DNA of 64,000 bases, from assembly GCA_017642695.1 (NCBI GenBank), contig JAEPQD010000001.1:1993701-2057700 (forward strand). The letters run 5' to 3'. Shown piece after piece: positions 27,509-39,821 of the stretch. The translations under genes and the position numbers were made by a program. How positions within the stretch are numbered: the first letter of the stretch is position 1; every line of letters starts with the position of its first letter. Source of the stretch: Parvibaculum sp. GTDB lineage: Bacteria > Pseudomonadota > Alphaproteobacteria > Parvibaculales > Parvibaculaceae. The notes under the pieces are model-generated. The model did not search any database, was not told where the DNA came from, and worked only from the letters and a program-made list of their open reading frames with translations.

Positions 27509-27606
27509 ATCTGAACTGAGTCGCGGCCGGCTGTTTCGTGCACGGACCCTGTGAGATACGTGGCGTCCTTTCACGCCGCTCGGGGTCTTGATCTGCTGCG
27601 TTTCCA

Positions 27607-27640
27607 GGCGAGGTGCTGCCTCATCCGGCAGCACCTCGCC
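27607..27640. repeat. 14-bp perfect inverted repeat
   Basis: GGCGAGGTGCTGCC (27607-27620), loop TCATCC, then the exact complement (27627-27640). It lies in the 371-base gap 27509-27879 between the small membrane protein and the TRAP genes. Only TTCCTC follows on the plus strand, so it is a weak terminator at best. It could instead be a leader hairpin for the TRAP operon. I see no convincing gene in the rest of the gap. Confidence 0.6.
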
Positions 27641-27879
27641 TTCCTCGGCGTCATTTCGCAACAGACCGGGTATATCGCGGGGGCGCAGGCTTCGATCCCT
27701 GTGACCAGAGCCGCCTTCGCAGTTGCCATATCCCGGCAATCCGTGCAGCCTTCTGTTGTTGTGCTGGGGACGGTCGCCGGAAAGTGGCCACCTTGCCCAC
27801 ATTACCGAGCGGTTCCACCCCGACGGATCGAGGAAAATTGCCGAAAGCTGCGCGAGTTTATGTTCGGTATGTCGACGCG

Positions 27880-28350
27880 GTGAACAGGGTTGTCGGCCGC
27901 GCCGTCATGTATCTGATATTCGTCATGATCGGCGTCATGCTTTATTCGTCGATCTCGCGCACGCTTTTCGACCTGCCGCTCAGTTGGGCGATGGAAATGG
28001 GTCAGTTCCTCCTCGCTGCCTATTACCTTCTGGGGGGCGGCTATTCTCTCCAGCTCAATTCTCATGTGCGGATGGACTTGCTCTATGGCCGTCTTCCGCC
28101 GCGAAAGATGGCTTTTACCGACACGATCACCGCTTTCTGTCTTGTCTTCTATCTGACGACACTTCTGATCGGCGGTGTATCGAGCACTCGCTACGCCATC
28201 GAGTACCAGCAGGTGAACTACACCTCATGGGCGCCGCTTCTCTGGCCGATCAAGTCGATCATGACGATCGGCATAGCGTTGATGCTGCTGCAGGCAATCG
28301 CCATTTTCTTCAAGGATCTCGCCCGCGTGCGCGGTGAGGAAGTTGCATGA
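27880..28350 (+). CDS. TRAP transporter small permease (DctQ type)
   Basis: The small four-helix membrane subunit of a tripartite ATP-independent periplasmic transporter. The frame shows four hydrophobic segments, with VMYLIFVMIGVMLYSSISR in helix 1, MEMGQFLLAAYYLLGGGYSLQLNSHVRMDLLYG, and IKSIMTIGIALMLLQAIAIFF at the end. It overlaps the large permease gene by 4 bases (ATGA). The start is uncertain. GTG 27880 gives 156 residues, while a TTG at 27838 behind GAGGA would add 14 residues and a more typical N-terminus. It works with the DctM and DctP proteins encoded next. Confidence 0.8.
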   Translation: MNRVVGRAVMYLIFVMIGVMLYSSISRTLFDLPLSWAMEMGQFLLAAYYLLGGGYSLQLNSHVRMDLLYGRLPPRKMAFTDTITAFCLVFYLTTLLIGGVSSTRYAIEYQQVNYTSWAPLLWPIKSIMTIGIALMLLQAIAIFFKDLARVRGEEVA

Positions 28351-29672
28351 GCTACGAACTGATTACGCTGCTCATGTTCTCTTCGCTGATGGTGATGTTG
28401 CTCACAGGGCAGCGCGTCTTCGGAGCCATCGGTTTCGTCGCGGCAGGCGCGGCGCTCTTGCTCTGGGGCGACGGCGCGTCCGAAATGCCGTTCAATGCCA
28501 GTTTTCAGGTGCTTAACTGGTATCCGCTGCTGACGCTGCCGCTCTTCATATTCATGGGCTACATGCTTGCGGAGTCGGGGATCGCGAATGATCTCTACCG
28601 CATGTTTCACGTCTGGATGGGACCGGTGCGCGGCGGCCTCGCGCTCGGTACCATCGGCCTCATGGTTGTCATCTCCGCGATGAACGGCCTCTCTGTTGCG
28701 GGCATGGCGATTGGCGCGAGTGTTGCGCTGCCGGAATTGCTCCGGCGTGGTTACGACAAGGTGATGGTAACGGGCGTCATACAGGCCGGCAGCTCGCTCG
28801 GCATCCTCATACCGCCAAGCGTTGTGCTCGTCCTTTACGCCATGATCGCGCGTCAGCCTGTGTTGCAGCTCTGGCTGGCGGGTGTCTTCCCCGGCCTGCT
28901 GATGGCCACGCTCTTCGGGATATACATCTACATTCGCTGTCGTCTGAACCCGGAGCTCGGCCCCCCCCTTTCGGAAGAAGAACGCGCTGAGATCACATGG
29001 CCCGAAAAGCTGCGCCTGCTGCGCGCGGGCATCGTACCCTTTCTGATTTTCGCGACGATGATGGGGCTTTTTCTCAACGGAACGACAAGCCTTGTCGAAA
29101 GCTCGGCCGTCGGCGCAACAGGGGCAATGGTCGCCGCGATCCTCAAGCGTCGTCTCACGTGGCGCGTGATGGACGACACCATGCGCCAGACCCTCAGCAT
29201 CACCTGCATGTTCATGTTCATCATCCTGGCCGCGCTGTGTTTCGGCGCGGTCTATGACGGATTGGGGGCCAAGAATGCAATCAGGGTTTTGCTTCTGGAG
29301 ACCTGGAACCTCGGACCCTGGGAAATTCTCATCATGATGCTGGTGTCGTTCGTCGTGTTGGGCATGTTCCTGGACGATACGGCCATGCTGGTCATCGTGG
29401 CACCTCTCTACATCCCTCTGGTGATCAGCCTCGACTTCAATCCGATCTGGTTCGGCGTCCTTTATGTGATTACTTGTCAGGTGGCCTACATAACCCCGCC
29501 ATTTGGCTACAACCTGTTTCTCATGCGCGCCATGGCACCGCCTGAGATAACACTTGTCGACATCTATCGCTCAATCGTACCGTTTGTCGGGATTATGATT
29601 GTGACGATTGCAATCGTGATGATCTTTCCGCAGCTAACCCTTTGGTTGCCCAACCTTTATTACGGGCGATAG
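28347..29672 (+). CDS. TRAP transporter large permease (DctM type)
   Basis: A 441-residue inner-membrane protein with about 12 hydrophobic segments, the sodium- or proton-coupled channel subunit of a TRAP transporter. Recognisable segments are MNGLSVAGMAIGASVALPELLRRGYD, GILIPPSVVLVLYAMIA and the TPPFGYNLFLMRAMAPPE loop of DctM proteins. It overlaps the small permease gene by 4 bases, so translation is coupled. The binding-protein gene follows after 119 bases. In this setting it may import an organic acid made or used by the ketone pathway, but the ligand is not evident. Confidence 0.9.
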   Translation: MSYELITLLMFSSLMVMLLTGQRVFGAIGFVAAGAALLLWGDGASEMPFNASFQVLNWYPLLTLPLFIFMGYMLAESGIANDLYRMFHVWMGPVRGGLALGTIGLMVVISAMNGLSVAGMAIGASVALPELLRRGYDKVMVTGVIQAGSSLGILIPPSVVLVLYAMIARQPVLQLWLAGVFPGLLMATLFGIYIYIRCRLNPELGPPLSEEERAEITWPEKLRLLRAGIVPFLIFATMMGLFLNGTTSLVESSAVGATGAMVAAILKRRLTWRVMDDTMRQTLSITCMFMFIILAALCFGAVYDGLGAKNAIRVLLLETWNLGPWEILIMMLVSFVVLGMFLDDTAMLVIVAPLYIPLVISLDFNPIWFGVLYVITCQVAYITPPFGYNLFLMRAMAPPEITLVDIYRSIVPFVGIMIVTIAIVMIFPQLTLWLPNLYYGR

Positions 29673-29791
29673 GAGGTGACGCAGACGGACATTAATCCGG
29701 CAGTACGCTGATTTCTTCGTGAGAGAGGGCGGGTCTGGCTTTTGGGGCTGGATCGACCCGAAACCATCCAGAGAAGAAGGAGCCCATCGAA

Positions 29792-30859
29792 ATGACCGAT
29801 CGTCCCAACTTGAACAAGCGCGACTTCCTCAAGAAGGCGGGTGTAGGCGCCGCCGCCATCGGCGCCTCGGCCATCGCCGCGCCGAACGTGGTGCGCGCGC
29901 AGTCGCCAATCAAATGGCGCATGCAGACCTATGCTGGCGCCTCCCTCGCCGAGCATGTCATCAAGCCGTCCATAGATGCCTTCAATACCGCTGCCAACGG
30001 CGAGATGGTGATCGAGCTCTACACCGCCGACCAGCTCGTGCCGCAGGGCGAGCTTTTCCGTGCCGTCCAGAACGGCACGATCGACGCCGCCCAGAGCGAT
30101 GACGATTCCATGGCCGCGCCGATCGATGTTTCGGTCTTCGGCGCCTATTTTCCCTTTGCCTCGCGCTACAGCCTCGACGTGCCGGTGCTTTGGGAATGGT
30201 ACGGGCTTCGTGAAATCTGGGAAGAAGCCTATGCCGAAGTGCCGGGTGTGACCTGGCTCAGCACGGGTTCGTGGGACCCCTGCAATTTCGTCACGACGAA
30301 ACCGATCCGCAAGCTTGAAGATCTGAAGGGACTGCGTGTTTTCACCTTCCCCACGGGCGGCAAGTTCCTCGAGCGTTTCGGCGTCGTGCCGGTGACGCTG
30401 CCCTGGGAAGACATTGAAGTCGCGATCCAGACCAATGAACTCGACGGCGTTGCATGGTGTGGTGCGACCGAGACCTACACAGTTGGTTGGGCAGACATCA
30501 ACAAGTACTACCTGACGAACAACATCTCCGGCGCTTGGGCCGGCTCCTACATCGCCAACACGGAGAAGTGGGAAGCGCTCCCCGAACACCTGCAGCAGAT
30601 GTTCAAGTTCGCCATGGACAGCTCGCACTACTATCGCCAGCACTGGTACTGGTGGGGTGAAGCACACTACCGCGCAACCGGCGGCAAGCTTGAACTGACC
30701 ACAATCCCCGAATCCGAATGGCAGGCGGTAGAAGACGAAGCGCTCAAGTTCTGGGATGAGATTGCCCAGAAGAGCGAGCGCAATGCCAAGGTCGTGAAGA
30801 TTCTGAAGGAATATCAGGAAACGATGCGCAAGGCCGGTGCACCCTACCGCTACGGCTGA
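29792..30859 (+). CDS. TRAP transporter substrate-binding protein (DctP/TakP type)
   Basis: A 355-residue periplasmic binding protein. The N-terminus NKRDFLKKAGVGAAAIGASAIAA with cleavage near VRAQS is a Tat-like signal with K-R in place of R-R. The body shows the DctP landmarks: QLVPQGELFRAVQNGTIDAAQS, KLEDLKGLRVFTFP, and EVAIQTNELDGVAWCG where the carboxylate-binding region lies. It resembles the TakP/2-oxoacid group, which contacts ligands as carboxylate and metal complexes. It is encoded after the two permeases. A good terminator follows at 30891. The ligand is probably a carboxylate, but this is a family-level inference. Confidence 0.87.
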   Translation: MTDRPNLNKRDFLKKAGVGAAAIGASAIAAPNVVRAQSPIKWRMQTYAGASLAEHVIKPSIDAFNTAANGEMVIELYTADQLVPQGELFRAVQNGTIDAAQSDDDSMAAPIDVSVFGAYFPFASRYSLDVPVLWEWYGLREIWEEAYAEVPGVTWLSTGSWDPCNFVTTKPIRKLEDLKGLRVFTFPTGGKFLERFGVVPVTLPWEDIEVAIQTNELDGVAWCGATETYTVGWADINKYYLTNNISGAWAGSYIANTEKWEALPEHLQQMFKFAMDSSHYYRQHWYWWGEAHYRATGGKLELTTIPESEWQAVEDEALKFWDEIAQKSERNAKVVKILKEYQETMRKAGAPYRYG

Positions 30860-30890
30860 TACGCGGTATGCCACCATCACAGGCACACGG

Positions 30891-30916
30891 GGCTCCGCCG
30901 CAAGGCGGAGCCTTTT
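30891..30916 (+). terminator. Rho-independent terminator of the TRAP operon
   Basis: GGCTCCGCC (30891-30899), a GCAA tetraloop, GGCGGAGCC (30904-30912), then TTTT. It stands 31 bases after the binding-protein stop. Confidence 0.88.
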
Positions 30917-31057
30917 GCGTACAGGGAATGACTTGAGGTCTGGACCGGGTTGGCCGTGCTTTGGAGAGAAGCGATTGGTGCCTGTACGACATCTCGGTTG
31001 TCCCGCTGCCGCGCCGAGAAATCTGACGCTGCGTTCGGCTCGCGTTTTCGAACTGCT

Positions 31058-31085
31058 TTGACAGGTAGTAAATCCACATTATCAT
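31058..31085 (+). promoter_or_regulatory. Sigma-70-like promoter before the Baeyer-Villiger monooxygenase gene
   Basis: TTGACA (31058-31063), a 16-base spacer, and TATCAT (31080-31085) inside an AT-rich patch, about 73 bases before the ATG. It is the best consensus match I noticed in the window. The rest of the gap 30860-31157 holds only the TRAP terminator. Confidence 0.55.
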
Positions 31086-31157
31086 TTGCGAAAACGCGGG
31101 CACCCGCGACGTCCGCACATCGGAATGCGGAACGGAATGGCGGCGAAGGAGAGAAAC

Positions 31158-32969
<1,812 letters not shown>

Positions 32970-33055
32970 GCTTCGCCGGACTTCAAGCGGGTTGCGCGAG
33001 CGCGCATCGCCTTGCACTGTTCGTCTTTCGAAGAAAAGCGTCGGGGAGGGCGGAC

Positions 33056-33895
33056 ATGGCTTTGGATGTTTTCGTGGACGGACTGGCCTTCGCGGAAGGC
33101 TTGCGCTGGCGCGACGGGCAGTTGTGGTTTTCCGACATGCACGACGACAGCGTTTGGCGCGTCGCGCAGGACGGAACGCGTCATAAAGTCTGCAGTGTCC
33201 CCGGGCGTCCGTCCGGTCTGGGTTGGCTGCCGGGTGGAGAGTTGCTGGTTGTGTCCATGCTCGACCGCAAACTCCTGAAGCTCGGCGCTGACGGTGTGTT
33301 GGTCGACTACGCCGACCTTTCAGGCGTTGCGCCGCGTCGGACCAACGACATGATCGTGGATGGCAAGGGACGCGCTTATGTCGGCAATTTCGGCTTCGAT
33401 TTCGATGAAGACGAACCCCAAACTCCGACCTCGCTTGCTCTGGTGACGCCGGACGGCAAGGTATCGGCCACCGGACCCGATCTCGTGTTTCCGAACGGCA
33501 TGGTGATCACCGCAGATGGCTCCACGCTGATCGTGGCGGAAACCTTTGCCGCTTGCCTGACCGCATTCGATATCGGCAGCGATGGAGTTCTTTCAAACCG
33601 GCGTACATGGGCAGGCCTGAAAGACGGAGCAATCCCCGACGGCATTTGCATCGATGTGGAGGATGCGGTCTGGGTGGCGTCGCCCACCACCGGCGACTGC
33701 TTGCGCATCAGGGAGGGTGGCGAGATGACGGACCGCATCGTGACCGGACGTCAGGCCATCGCCTGCGCTCTGGGTGGGAGTGATCGCGATATCCTCTACA
33801 TTGCTACGGCGGAGTCTGTCGTGCCCGAGGAATGCCGGAAGGCGCGTAGCGGGCGCATCGAGATGCAGCGCGTGGACGTGCCTGCCCCCAAATGA
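33056..33895 (+). CDS. SMP-30/gluconolactonase-family lactonase
   Basis: A 279-residue six-bladed beta-propeller hydrolase of the SMP-30/LRE family, which opens lactones with a bound divalent metal. Metal-site landmarks visible are FAEGLRW (Glu near the N-terminus), RTNDMIVDGKGRAYVGNFG, FPNGMVIT and IPDGICIDVEDAVWVAS. The gene lies 86 bases after the Baeyer-Villiger monooxygenase stop, with CGGGGAGGGCGG before the ATG, so the two are probably co-transcribed. A lactonase behind such an oxygenase fits hydrolysis of a lactone product. The precise substrate is unknown. Confidence 0.88.
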   Translation: MALDVFVDGLAFAEGLRWRDGQLWFSDMHDDSVWRVAQDGTRHKVCSVPGRPSGLGWLPGGELLVVSMLDRKLLKLGADGVLVDYADLSGVAPRRTNDMIVDGKGRAYVGNFGFDFDEDEPQTPTSLALVTPDGKVSATGPDLVFPNGMVITADGSTLIVAETFAACLTAFDIGSDGVLSNRRTWAGLKDGAIPDGICIDVEDAVWVASPTTGDCLRIREGGEMTDRIVTGRQAIACALGGSDRDILYIATAESVVPEECRKARSGRIEMQRVDVPAPK

Positions 33896-33956
33896 AAAAG
33901 CATCGCCTGATTCAGGTTTCAGGGCATAGCGGACGGCGCTGCCGAAGCCGGGGAGT

Positions 33957-34030
33957 TGGCTGGGGGACTAGGATTCGAACCTAGACTGGCGGAGTCAGAG
34001 TCCGCTGTCCTACCGTTAGACGATCCCCCA
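33957..34030 (-). tRNA. tRNA-Gln (CTG)
   Basis: On the minus strand the segment folds as a 74-base tRNA. The acceptor stem TGGGGGA/TCCCCCA is followed by discriminator G and an encoded CCA. The anticodon arm GCGGA-CTCTGAC-TCCGC has anticodon CTG, and the T arm contains GGTTCGAATCC. The rest of the 402-base gap (33896-34297) shows no gene. The tRNA promoter should lie between 34031 and about 34130. Confidence 0.95.
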
Positions 34031-34297
34031 AAGTGCCGTTTGGCGCCCTTTTTCACCATTTTCAGGTTCGATTCGGGGGCCGCGCACCTTGGCTGTGCGC
34101 GCGAAACCTAGTCGCCGCTCCCCCATTCGTCAACTCTCCGGATCAAGCCCCGGGCCGCCCTGTCCTTTACCGGGCGGCTCAGCCTGCTACACTCCACTCA
34201 ACTGAAAAATAAAGGGAATCCGGTTCGAAGCGCGGCCAGCAGTCTGGCCGGGCGCTTCCCGGGTCTGAAAATAGTGCACCATGAAGGTGACGGTGGC

Positions 34298-35581
34298 ATG
34301 AGTGGCCCGGAAGGGCCCGTTGCCGCCGAACAAGGGGTGCGAGAGTGCCCGCCGCGAACGGTCAGCTCCTCCATAGAAACGGGGGATGTCGGGGTGCGTG
34401 GCGAGGCACTCGAAAAGCCCAAATCCAAGAGAGCGAAACGCCGCCGGGGCCGTCGGGGCCGCGGGGGCGCGCGACAGCCGGAGGCCAACGCCGCCGTGCC
34501 GAAGCGCGATGAAACCGGAGCGCATCCCAGAGCGCCGCAATCCGACAAGCTCTATGCCGCGCTCGACCTTGGCACCAACAATTGCCGCTTGCTGATCGCT
34601 CGCCGTGCCCCTGATGGCTTCAAGGTCGTCGATGCCTATTCGCGCATCGTTCGGCTCGGCGAGGGGCTTGTCGGCAGCGGTACACTGGGCGATGCAGCCA
34701 TGGCGCGCGCCATCGACGCACTGCGTATCTGTGCCGAAAAGATGAAACGCCGAGGTGTCACACGCGCGCGCACGATCGCCACGGCCGCATGCCGCACTGC
34801 CTCCAACGGCGCGGATTTCATCGCGCGCGTGAAGAAGGAAACCGGGCTTTCCCTCGAAATCGTCTCGACGGAAGACGAGGCGCGCCTCGCGGTCGCCGGC
34901 TGCGCGCCGCTTCTCGATAGCGAATGCGCCTCCGCACTGGTCTTTGATATTGGCGGCGGCTCCACCGAGCTGATCTGGGTTCGTCTCGAAAAGGATGACG
35001 CCGGCAAGTGCCGTCCCGTCATCGGCGACTGGGTCTCGCTTCCCTGCGGCGTGGTCACGCTTGCGGAACGTCATGGTGGCGTAGAGGTGCCCGGTGAGGT
35101 CTATCGTCAAATGGTGTCCGAAGTGGCTGAACGGCTTGTGCCCTTTCTCGACAGGCTGAAGCAGGCAGAGACCCGCGAGGGCGCTTTCCATCTTCTCGGC
35201 ACGTCCGGCACTGTCACCACAATTGCCGGTGTTCATCTCGGTCTCGAGCGCTACGACCGGATGCGCGTCGACGGCATCTGGATATCGCCTCATGACGTGC
35301 GCCGCGTCACCCGCTCTCTTCTCGAAATGGACTACACCCGCCGCGCCGCCCACCCTTGCGTCGGGCAGGAGCGGGCGGACCTCGTGCTGGCGGGCTGTGC
35401 GATCTTCGAGGCGATTTCGGATGCCTGGCCGGCGGATCGCTTGCGCGTCGCAGACAGGGGCTTGCGCGAAGGCATCCTGATGTCGCTCATGGAAGCGGAC
35501 GCGGCGCGCCGCCGCCGGCGCCGCCGCCGGCGCAAGTCGCGACGTGGGGCGGGAACCACGACCCCCGCGGGAGCGGTCTGA
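34298..35581 (+). CDS. Ppx/GppA phosphatase with polybasic tails
   Basis: An exopolyphosphatase/pppGpp phosphohydrolase family enzyme, 427 residues, with an actin-like ATPase fold: [55 protein letters not shown]. It degrades polyphosphate or pppGpp in the cytoplasm. Two Arg/Lys-rich ends are unusual: an N-terminal stretch [14 protein letters not shown] and a C-terminal run of about ten Arg followed by KSRRGAG. Such tails could bind polyanions. ATG 34298 is preferred (AAGGTG 8 bases upstream). A GTG at 34274 is in frame. The rlmE gene starts 2 bases after the stop, the common alphaproteobacterial pairing. Confidence 0.88.
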   Translation: MSGPEGPVAAEQGVRECPPRTVSSSIETGDVGVRGEALEKPKSKRAKRRRGRRGRGGARQPEANAAVPKRDETGAHPRAPQSDKLYAALDLGTNNCRLLIARRAPDGFKVVDAYSRIVRLGEGLVGSGTLGDAAMARAIDALRICAEKMKRRGVTRARTIATAACRTASNGADFIARVKKETGLSLEIVSTEDEARLAVAGCAPLLDSECASALVFDIGGGSTELIWVRLEKDDAGKCRPVIGDWVSLPCGVVTLAERHGGVEVPGEVYRQMVSEVAERLVPFLDRLKQAETREGAFHLLGTSGTVTTIAGVHLGLERYDRMRVDGIWISPHDVRRVTRSLLEMDYTRRAAHPCVGQERADLVLAGCAIFEAISDAWPADRLRVADRGLREGILMSLMEADAARRRRRRRRRKSRRGAGTTTPAGAV

Positions 35582-35583
35582 GT

Positions 35584-36330
35584 ATGGCAAAGAGTAGCAA
35601 GAGCGGCGGCAAGGGATCGGTGAGCGGGGGAACGCGCGCGCTCAAGGTCCGCGTGAAGACGGCGCGCAAACGGTCGAACTCCTCCGCCCGCTGGTTGCAG
35701 CGCCAGCTGAACGACCCTTACGTCCACGCTGCGAAACGCGAGGGGTATCGTTCTCGCGCGGCGTTCAAGCTTCTGGAAATCGACGACAGGTTCCACCTGC
35801 TGAAACCCGGCGCACGCGTGGTGGATCTTGGCTGCGCGCCCGGCGGCTGGTGTCAGATCGCAGCAAGGCGCGTGAAGTCCGATGTCTCGTCACCTCGCGC
35901 TGGCCGTGTCATCGGGCTCGACTATCTCGAGACCGAGCCAGTCCCCGGTGCGACGATCCTCCAGCTCGACTTTCTGGAGGAGGGCGCGGACGACACGGTA
36001 AAGGAATTGCTGGCCGGGGAAGCCGATCTTGTTCTTTCCGACATGGCGGCTCCCACGACAGGTCACAAGCAGACCGATCACCTCCGCATCATGCATCTCT
36101 GCGAGATCGCCGCGCATTTTGCCATCGAGGTTCTGGCGCCTGGTGGTGCCTTCCTCGCGAAGGTCCTGCGTGGAGGGACGGAGAACGAACTGCTGACCAT
36201 GCTCAAGCAGCACTTCAACACGGTCCGTCACGTAAAACCCGAAGCCAGTCGCGCCGATTCGGCTGAGATGTATGTGCTTGCCCAAGGCTTTAAGGGGCGC
36301 TCTGAAAGTGAAACCGGAGACCCCGCGTGA
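35584..36330 (+). CDS. rlmE: 23S rRNA (uridine-2'-O-)-methyltransferase RlmE
   Basis: RlmE (FtsJ/RrmJ) methylates the 2'-O of U2552 in 23S rRNA during 50S assembly. The 248-residue product shows [13 protein letters not shown] (first catalytic Lys), the SAM loop [11 protein letters not shown], the catalytic Asp in [16 protein letters not shown], and the late [10 protein letters not shown]. There is an extra N-terminal Lys/Arg/Ser-rich extension of about 35 residues. It is coupled to the ppx/gppA gene (2-base gap), and guaB follows. Confidence 0.93.
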   Translation: MAKSSKSGGKGSVSGGTRALKVRVKTARKRSNSSARWLQRQLNDPYVHAAKREGYRSRAAFKLLEIDDRFHLLKPGARVVDLGCAPGGWCQIAARRVKSDVSSPRAGRVIGLDYLETEPVPGATILQLDFLEEGADDTVKELLAGEADLVLSDMAAPTTGHKQTDHLRIMHLCEIAAHFAIEVLAPGGAFLAKVLRGGTENELLTMLKQHFNTVRHVKPEASRADSAEMYVLAQGFKGRSESETGDPA

Positions 36331-36381
36331 ATATTTCGCGGCCGCGGCATCCTGTCCTTTGCTTTCCCGCATATAGGTGTT

Positions 36382-37906
<1,525 letters not shown>

Positions 37907-37934
37907 TCGCGGAGCGAAAGCCGGGCGGGGCGAC

Positions 37935-39236
37935 ATGACACCCGGCGCACGTCTGCAATCTGCCATCGAAATTCTCGGCGATATTTTCCTGAGCGGCCGC
38001 CCGGCTGACCGCGTCTTCGACAACTGGTCGCGCTCAAGCCGTTTCGCGGGCTCGAAGGATCGCGCCGCCGTGAGCGAGATCGTCTTCACCGTCCTTCGCC
38101 GCCGTGCCGAACTCTCCGTCGCCACTGGCAGAGAGGATGCGCGGCTGCTCGCCTTTGCTGCACTCCTGCTTGTGAAAGGAACGACCCTCGACGCACTTGA
38201 GGCGATGGCCGATGGATCGCGCCATGCACCTGAGCCCTTGAGCCGCGAGGAGCGTGACGCCCTCTCCGCCGCTGCGTTGCCGGGAGTGGGGGCGGCACCC
38301 TGGGTCCGACTCAACTACCCTGAATGGCTCCACGCCGAGTTCGAGGAAGCCTTCGGTGTCGGCCTTGAGCGCGAGATGGCGGCACTCATGGAGCGCGCGG
38401 CGACGGACCTCCGCGTCAACTTGCTGAAATTCACGCGTGACGAGGCGCAGGCCGCTCTTTCGGAGGCCGGCGTCGCGACGGAGGCTTGTCCATGGTCACC
38501 CTGGGGGCTTCGCCTTGATGCGCGAGCCAATCTCCCCGGGCTCGCCATATACAAGAACGGCGGAATAGAGATTCAGGACGAAGGGTCACAACTCGCCTGT
38601 CTGGTCACGGGCGTGAAACCGGGCGAACAGGTGGTTGATCTTTGTGCGGGCGGAGGCGGCAAGTCGCTGGCGCTCGCCGCGATGATGGAAAACCGGGGTC
38701 AGATTCACGCCTGCGACACCGATCCGCGCCGGCTCGGGCCCCTCATGCCTCGCGCACAGCGCGCCGGTGTCCGGAATCTGCAGACCCGGACGCTTGGCCC
38801 TTTTGTCGAAGGCGAACCGGATATGGACCTCGAAGGTCTGCGCGGACATGCCGATTGTGTTCTCGTTGACGCGCCCTGCAGCGGCACAGGGGCATGGCGC
38901 CGTGGTCCCGATGCCCGCTGGCGCCTCGGTCCGGATACACTTGCGGGCTATCACGCGGCCCAGGATGAAGTGCTCGCCCGTGGCGCGCGCCTCGTGAAGC
39001 CCGGTGGCCGCCTCATCTATGTCACATGTTCACTGCTCCCCTCGGAAAACGAACGGCGGGCGGAACGCTTCCTCGAGAACCACACCGACTTTGCGTCGCT
39101 GCCCTGGTCGGCCTTCTGGCCGGAAGGACTTCTTCCGCCTCCTGCGCCGCTCGGAGAGGGCCTCCGTCTCAGTCCCGCAAGTACCGGAACGGACGGTTTT
39201 TTTGTCTGCCTTTTCCGCCGGGAGAAACTGTCATGA
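37935..39236 (+). CDS. RsmB-like rRNA/tRNA cytosine-C5 methyltransferase
   Basis: A 433-residue SAM-dependent RNA m5C methyltransferase of the RsmB/NOL1/NOP2 family. Seen: an N-terminal helical region, IQDEGSQLACLV, the SAM motif VVDLCAGGGGKSLALA, motif IV DAPCSGTGAWRR (Cys about 315) and motif VI YVTCSLLPSEN (Cys about 365). The ATG at 37935 follows GGGCGGGG and starts 28 bases after guaB. Its stop overlaps the next start as ATGA. The domain plan matches RsmB (16S C967), but the exact target base is not proven by sequence. Confidence 0.88.
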   Translation: MTPGARLQSAIEILGDIFLSGRPADRVFDNWSRSSRFAGSKDRAAVSEIVFTVLRRRAELSVATGREDARLLAFAALLLVKGTTLDALEAMADGSRHAPEPLSREERDALSAAALPGVGAAPWVRLNYPEWLHAEFEEAFGVGLEREMAALMERAATDLRVNLLKFTRDEAQAALSEAGVATEACPWSPWGLRLDARANLPGLAIYKNGGIEIQDEGSQLACLVTGVKPGEQVVDLCAGGGGKSLALAAMMENRGQIHACDTDPRRLGPLMPRAQRAGVRNLQTRTLGPFVEGEPDMDLEGLRGHADCVLVDAPCSGTGAWRRGPDARWRLGPDTLAGYHAAQDEVLARGARLVKPGGRLIYVTCSLLPSENERRAERFLENHTDFASLPWSAFWPEGLLPPPAPLGEGLRLSPASTGTDGFFVCLFRREKLS

Positions 39237-39814
39237 TGCATCGCCGCAACGGACTTGACGGGTCGGGGGAAGGATGGTCTATCGGAAGCCTCTTTCCTGA
39301 CGGGCCTGGATGGATGTCGGCCGCTTTTTCCCGCAAATCGCGCCGTTTTGCGTACTTGCTGCTTGGTCTGGTGCTCGCTGAAATCCTCGCGAGCCCGCCG
39401 GCGCGAGCCGTCGACGCCCGTTCCGAAAGTGCCTCCCTGACGCTCACGGCCAGGGCGGCTGACGCGATGGATCGGGGCGATTTCCTCAAGGCCCAGAAAC
39501 TTTACGAAACAGCGGTCGTCGCCAACCCCGGCAATGCGCGTGCCTTTACGGGTCTGGGTGAGGCGCATCAGGCGCGCAATGAACTCAAGTTCGCCCGCAA
39601 ATACTACCGGATCGCCCTTTCGATCGATCCCGCCGACCGCCATGCGCTGAGCGCTTTGGCACAACTCGATCTCGAAGCCGGAAACCGGGCAGGCGCAGAA
39701 GCTGGTCTCCGCAAGCTCCGCGCCTTTTGTCCAGCTTGCGAGGAAACGCTGGAGCTTGCCCGCGCGCTGGGGTCAGGCGCCGCCAACATCGCACCACCCG
39801 CAACCGATCCGTAG
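39233..39814 (+). CDS. Exported TPR-repeat protein
   Basis: A 193-residue protein whose start overlaps the methyltransferase stop (ATGA). An internal ATG at 39314 gives a cleaner secretion signal ([26 protein letters not shown], cleavage near ARA), so that may be the true start. The mature part holds two to three tetratricopeptide repeats ([48 protein letters not shown]). TPR proteins mediate protein contacts. The partner is unknown. guaA starts 7 bases after it. Confidence 0.75.
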   Translation: MMHRRNGLDGSGEGWSIGSLFPDGPGWMSAAFSRKSRRFAYLLLGLVLAEILASPPARAVDARSESASLTLTARAADAMDRGDFLKAQKLYETAVVANPGNARAFTGLGEAHQARNELKFARKYYRIALSIDPADRHALSALAQLDLEAGNRAGAEAGLRKLRAFCPACEETLELARALGSGAANIAPPATDP

Positions 39815-39821
39815 ACGGAAC

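Noticed and set aside
27551..27883. A 110-codon open frame before the TRAP genes
   Set aside because: It crosses the strong inverted repeat and the presumed leader region, has no ribosome-binding site and no recognisable content.
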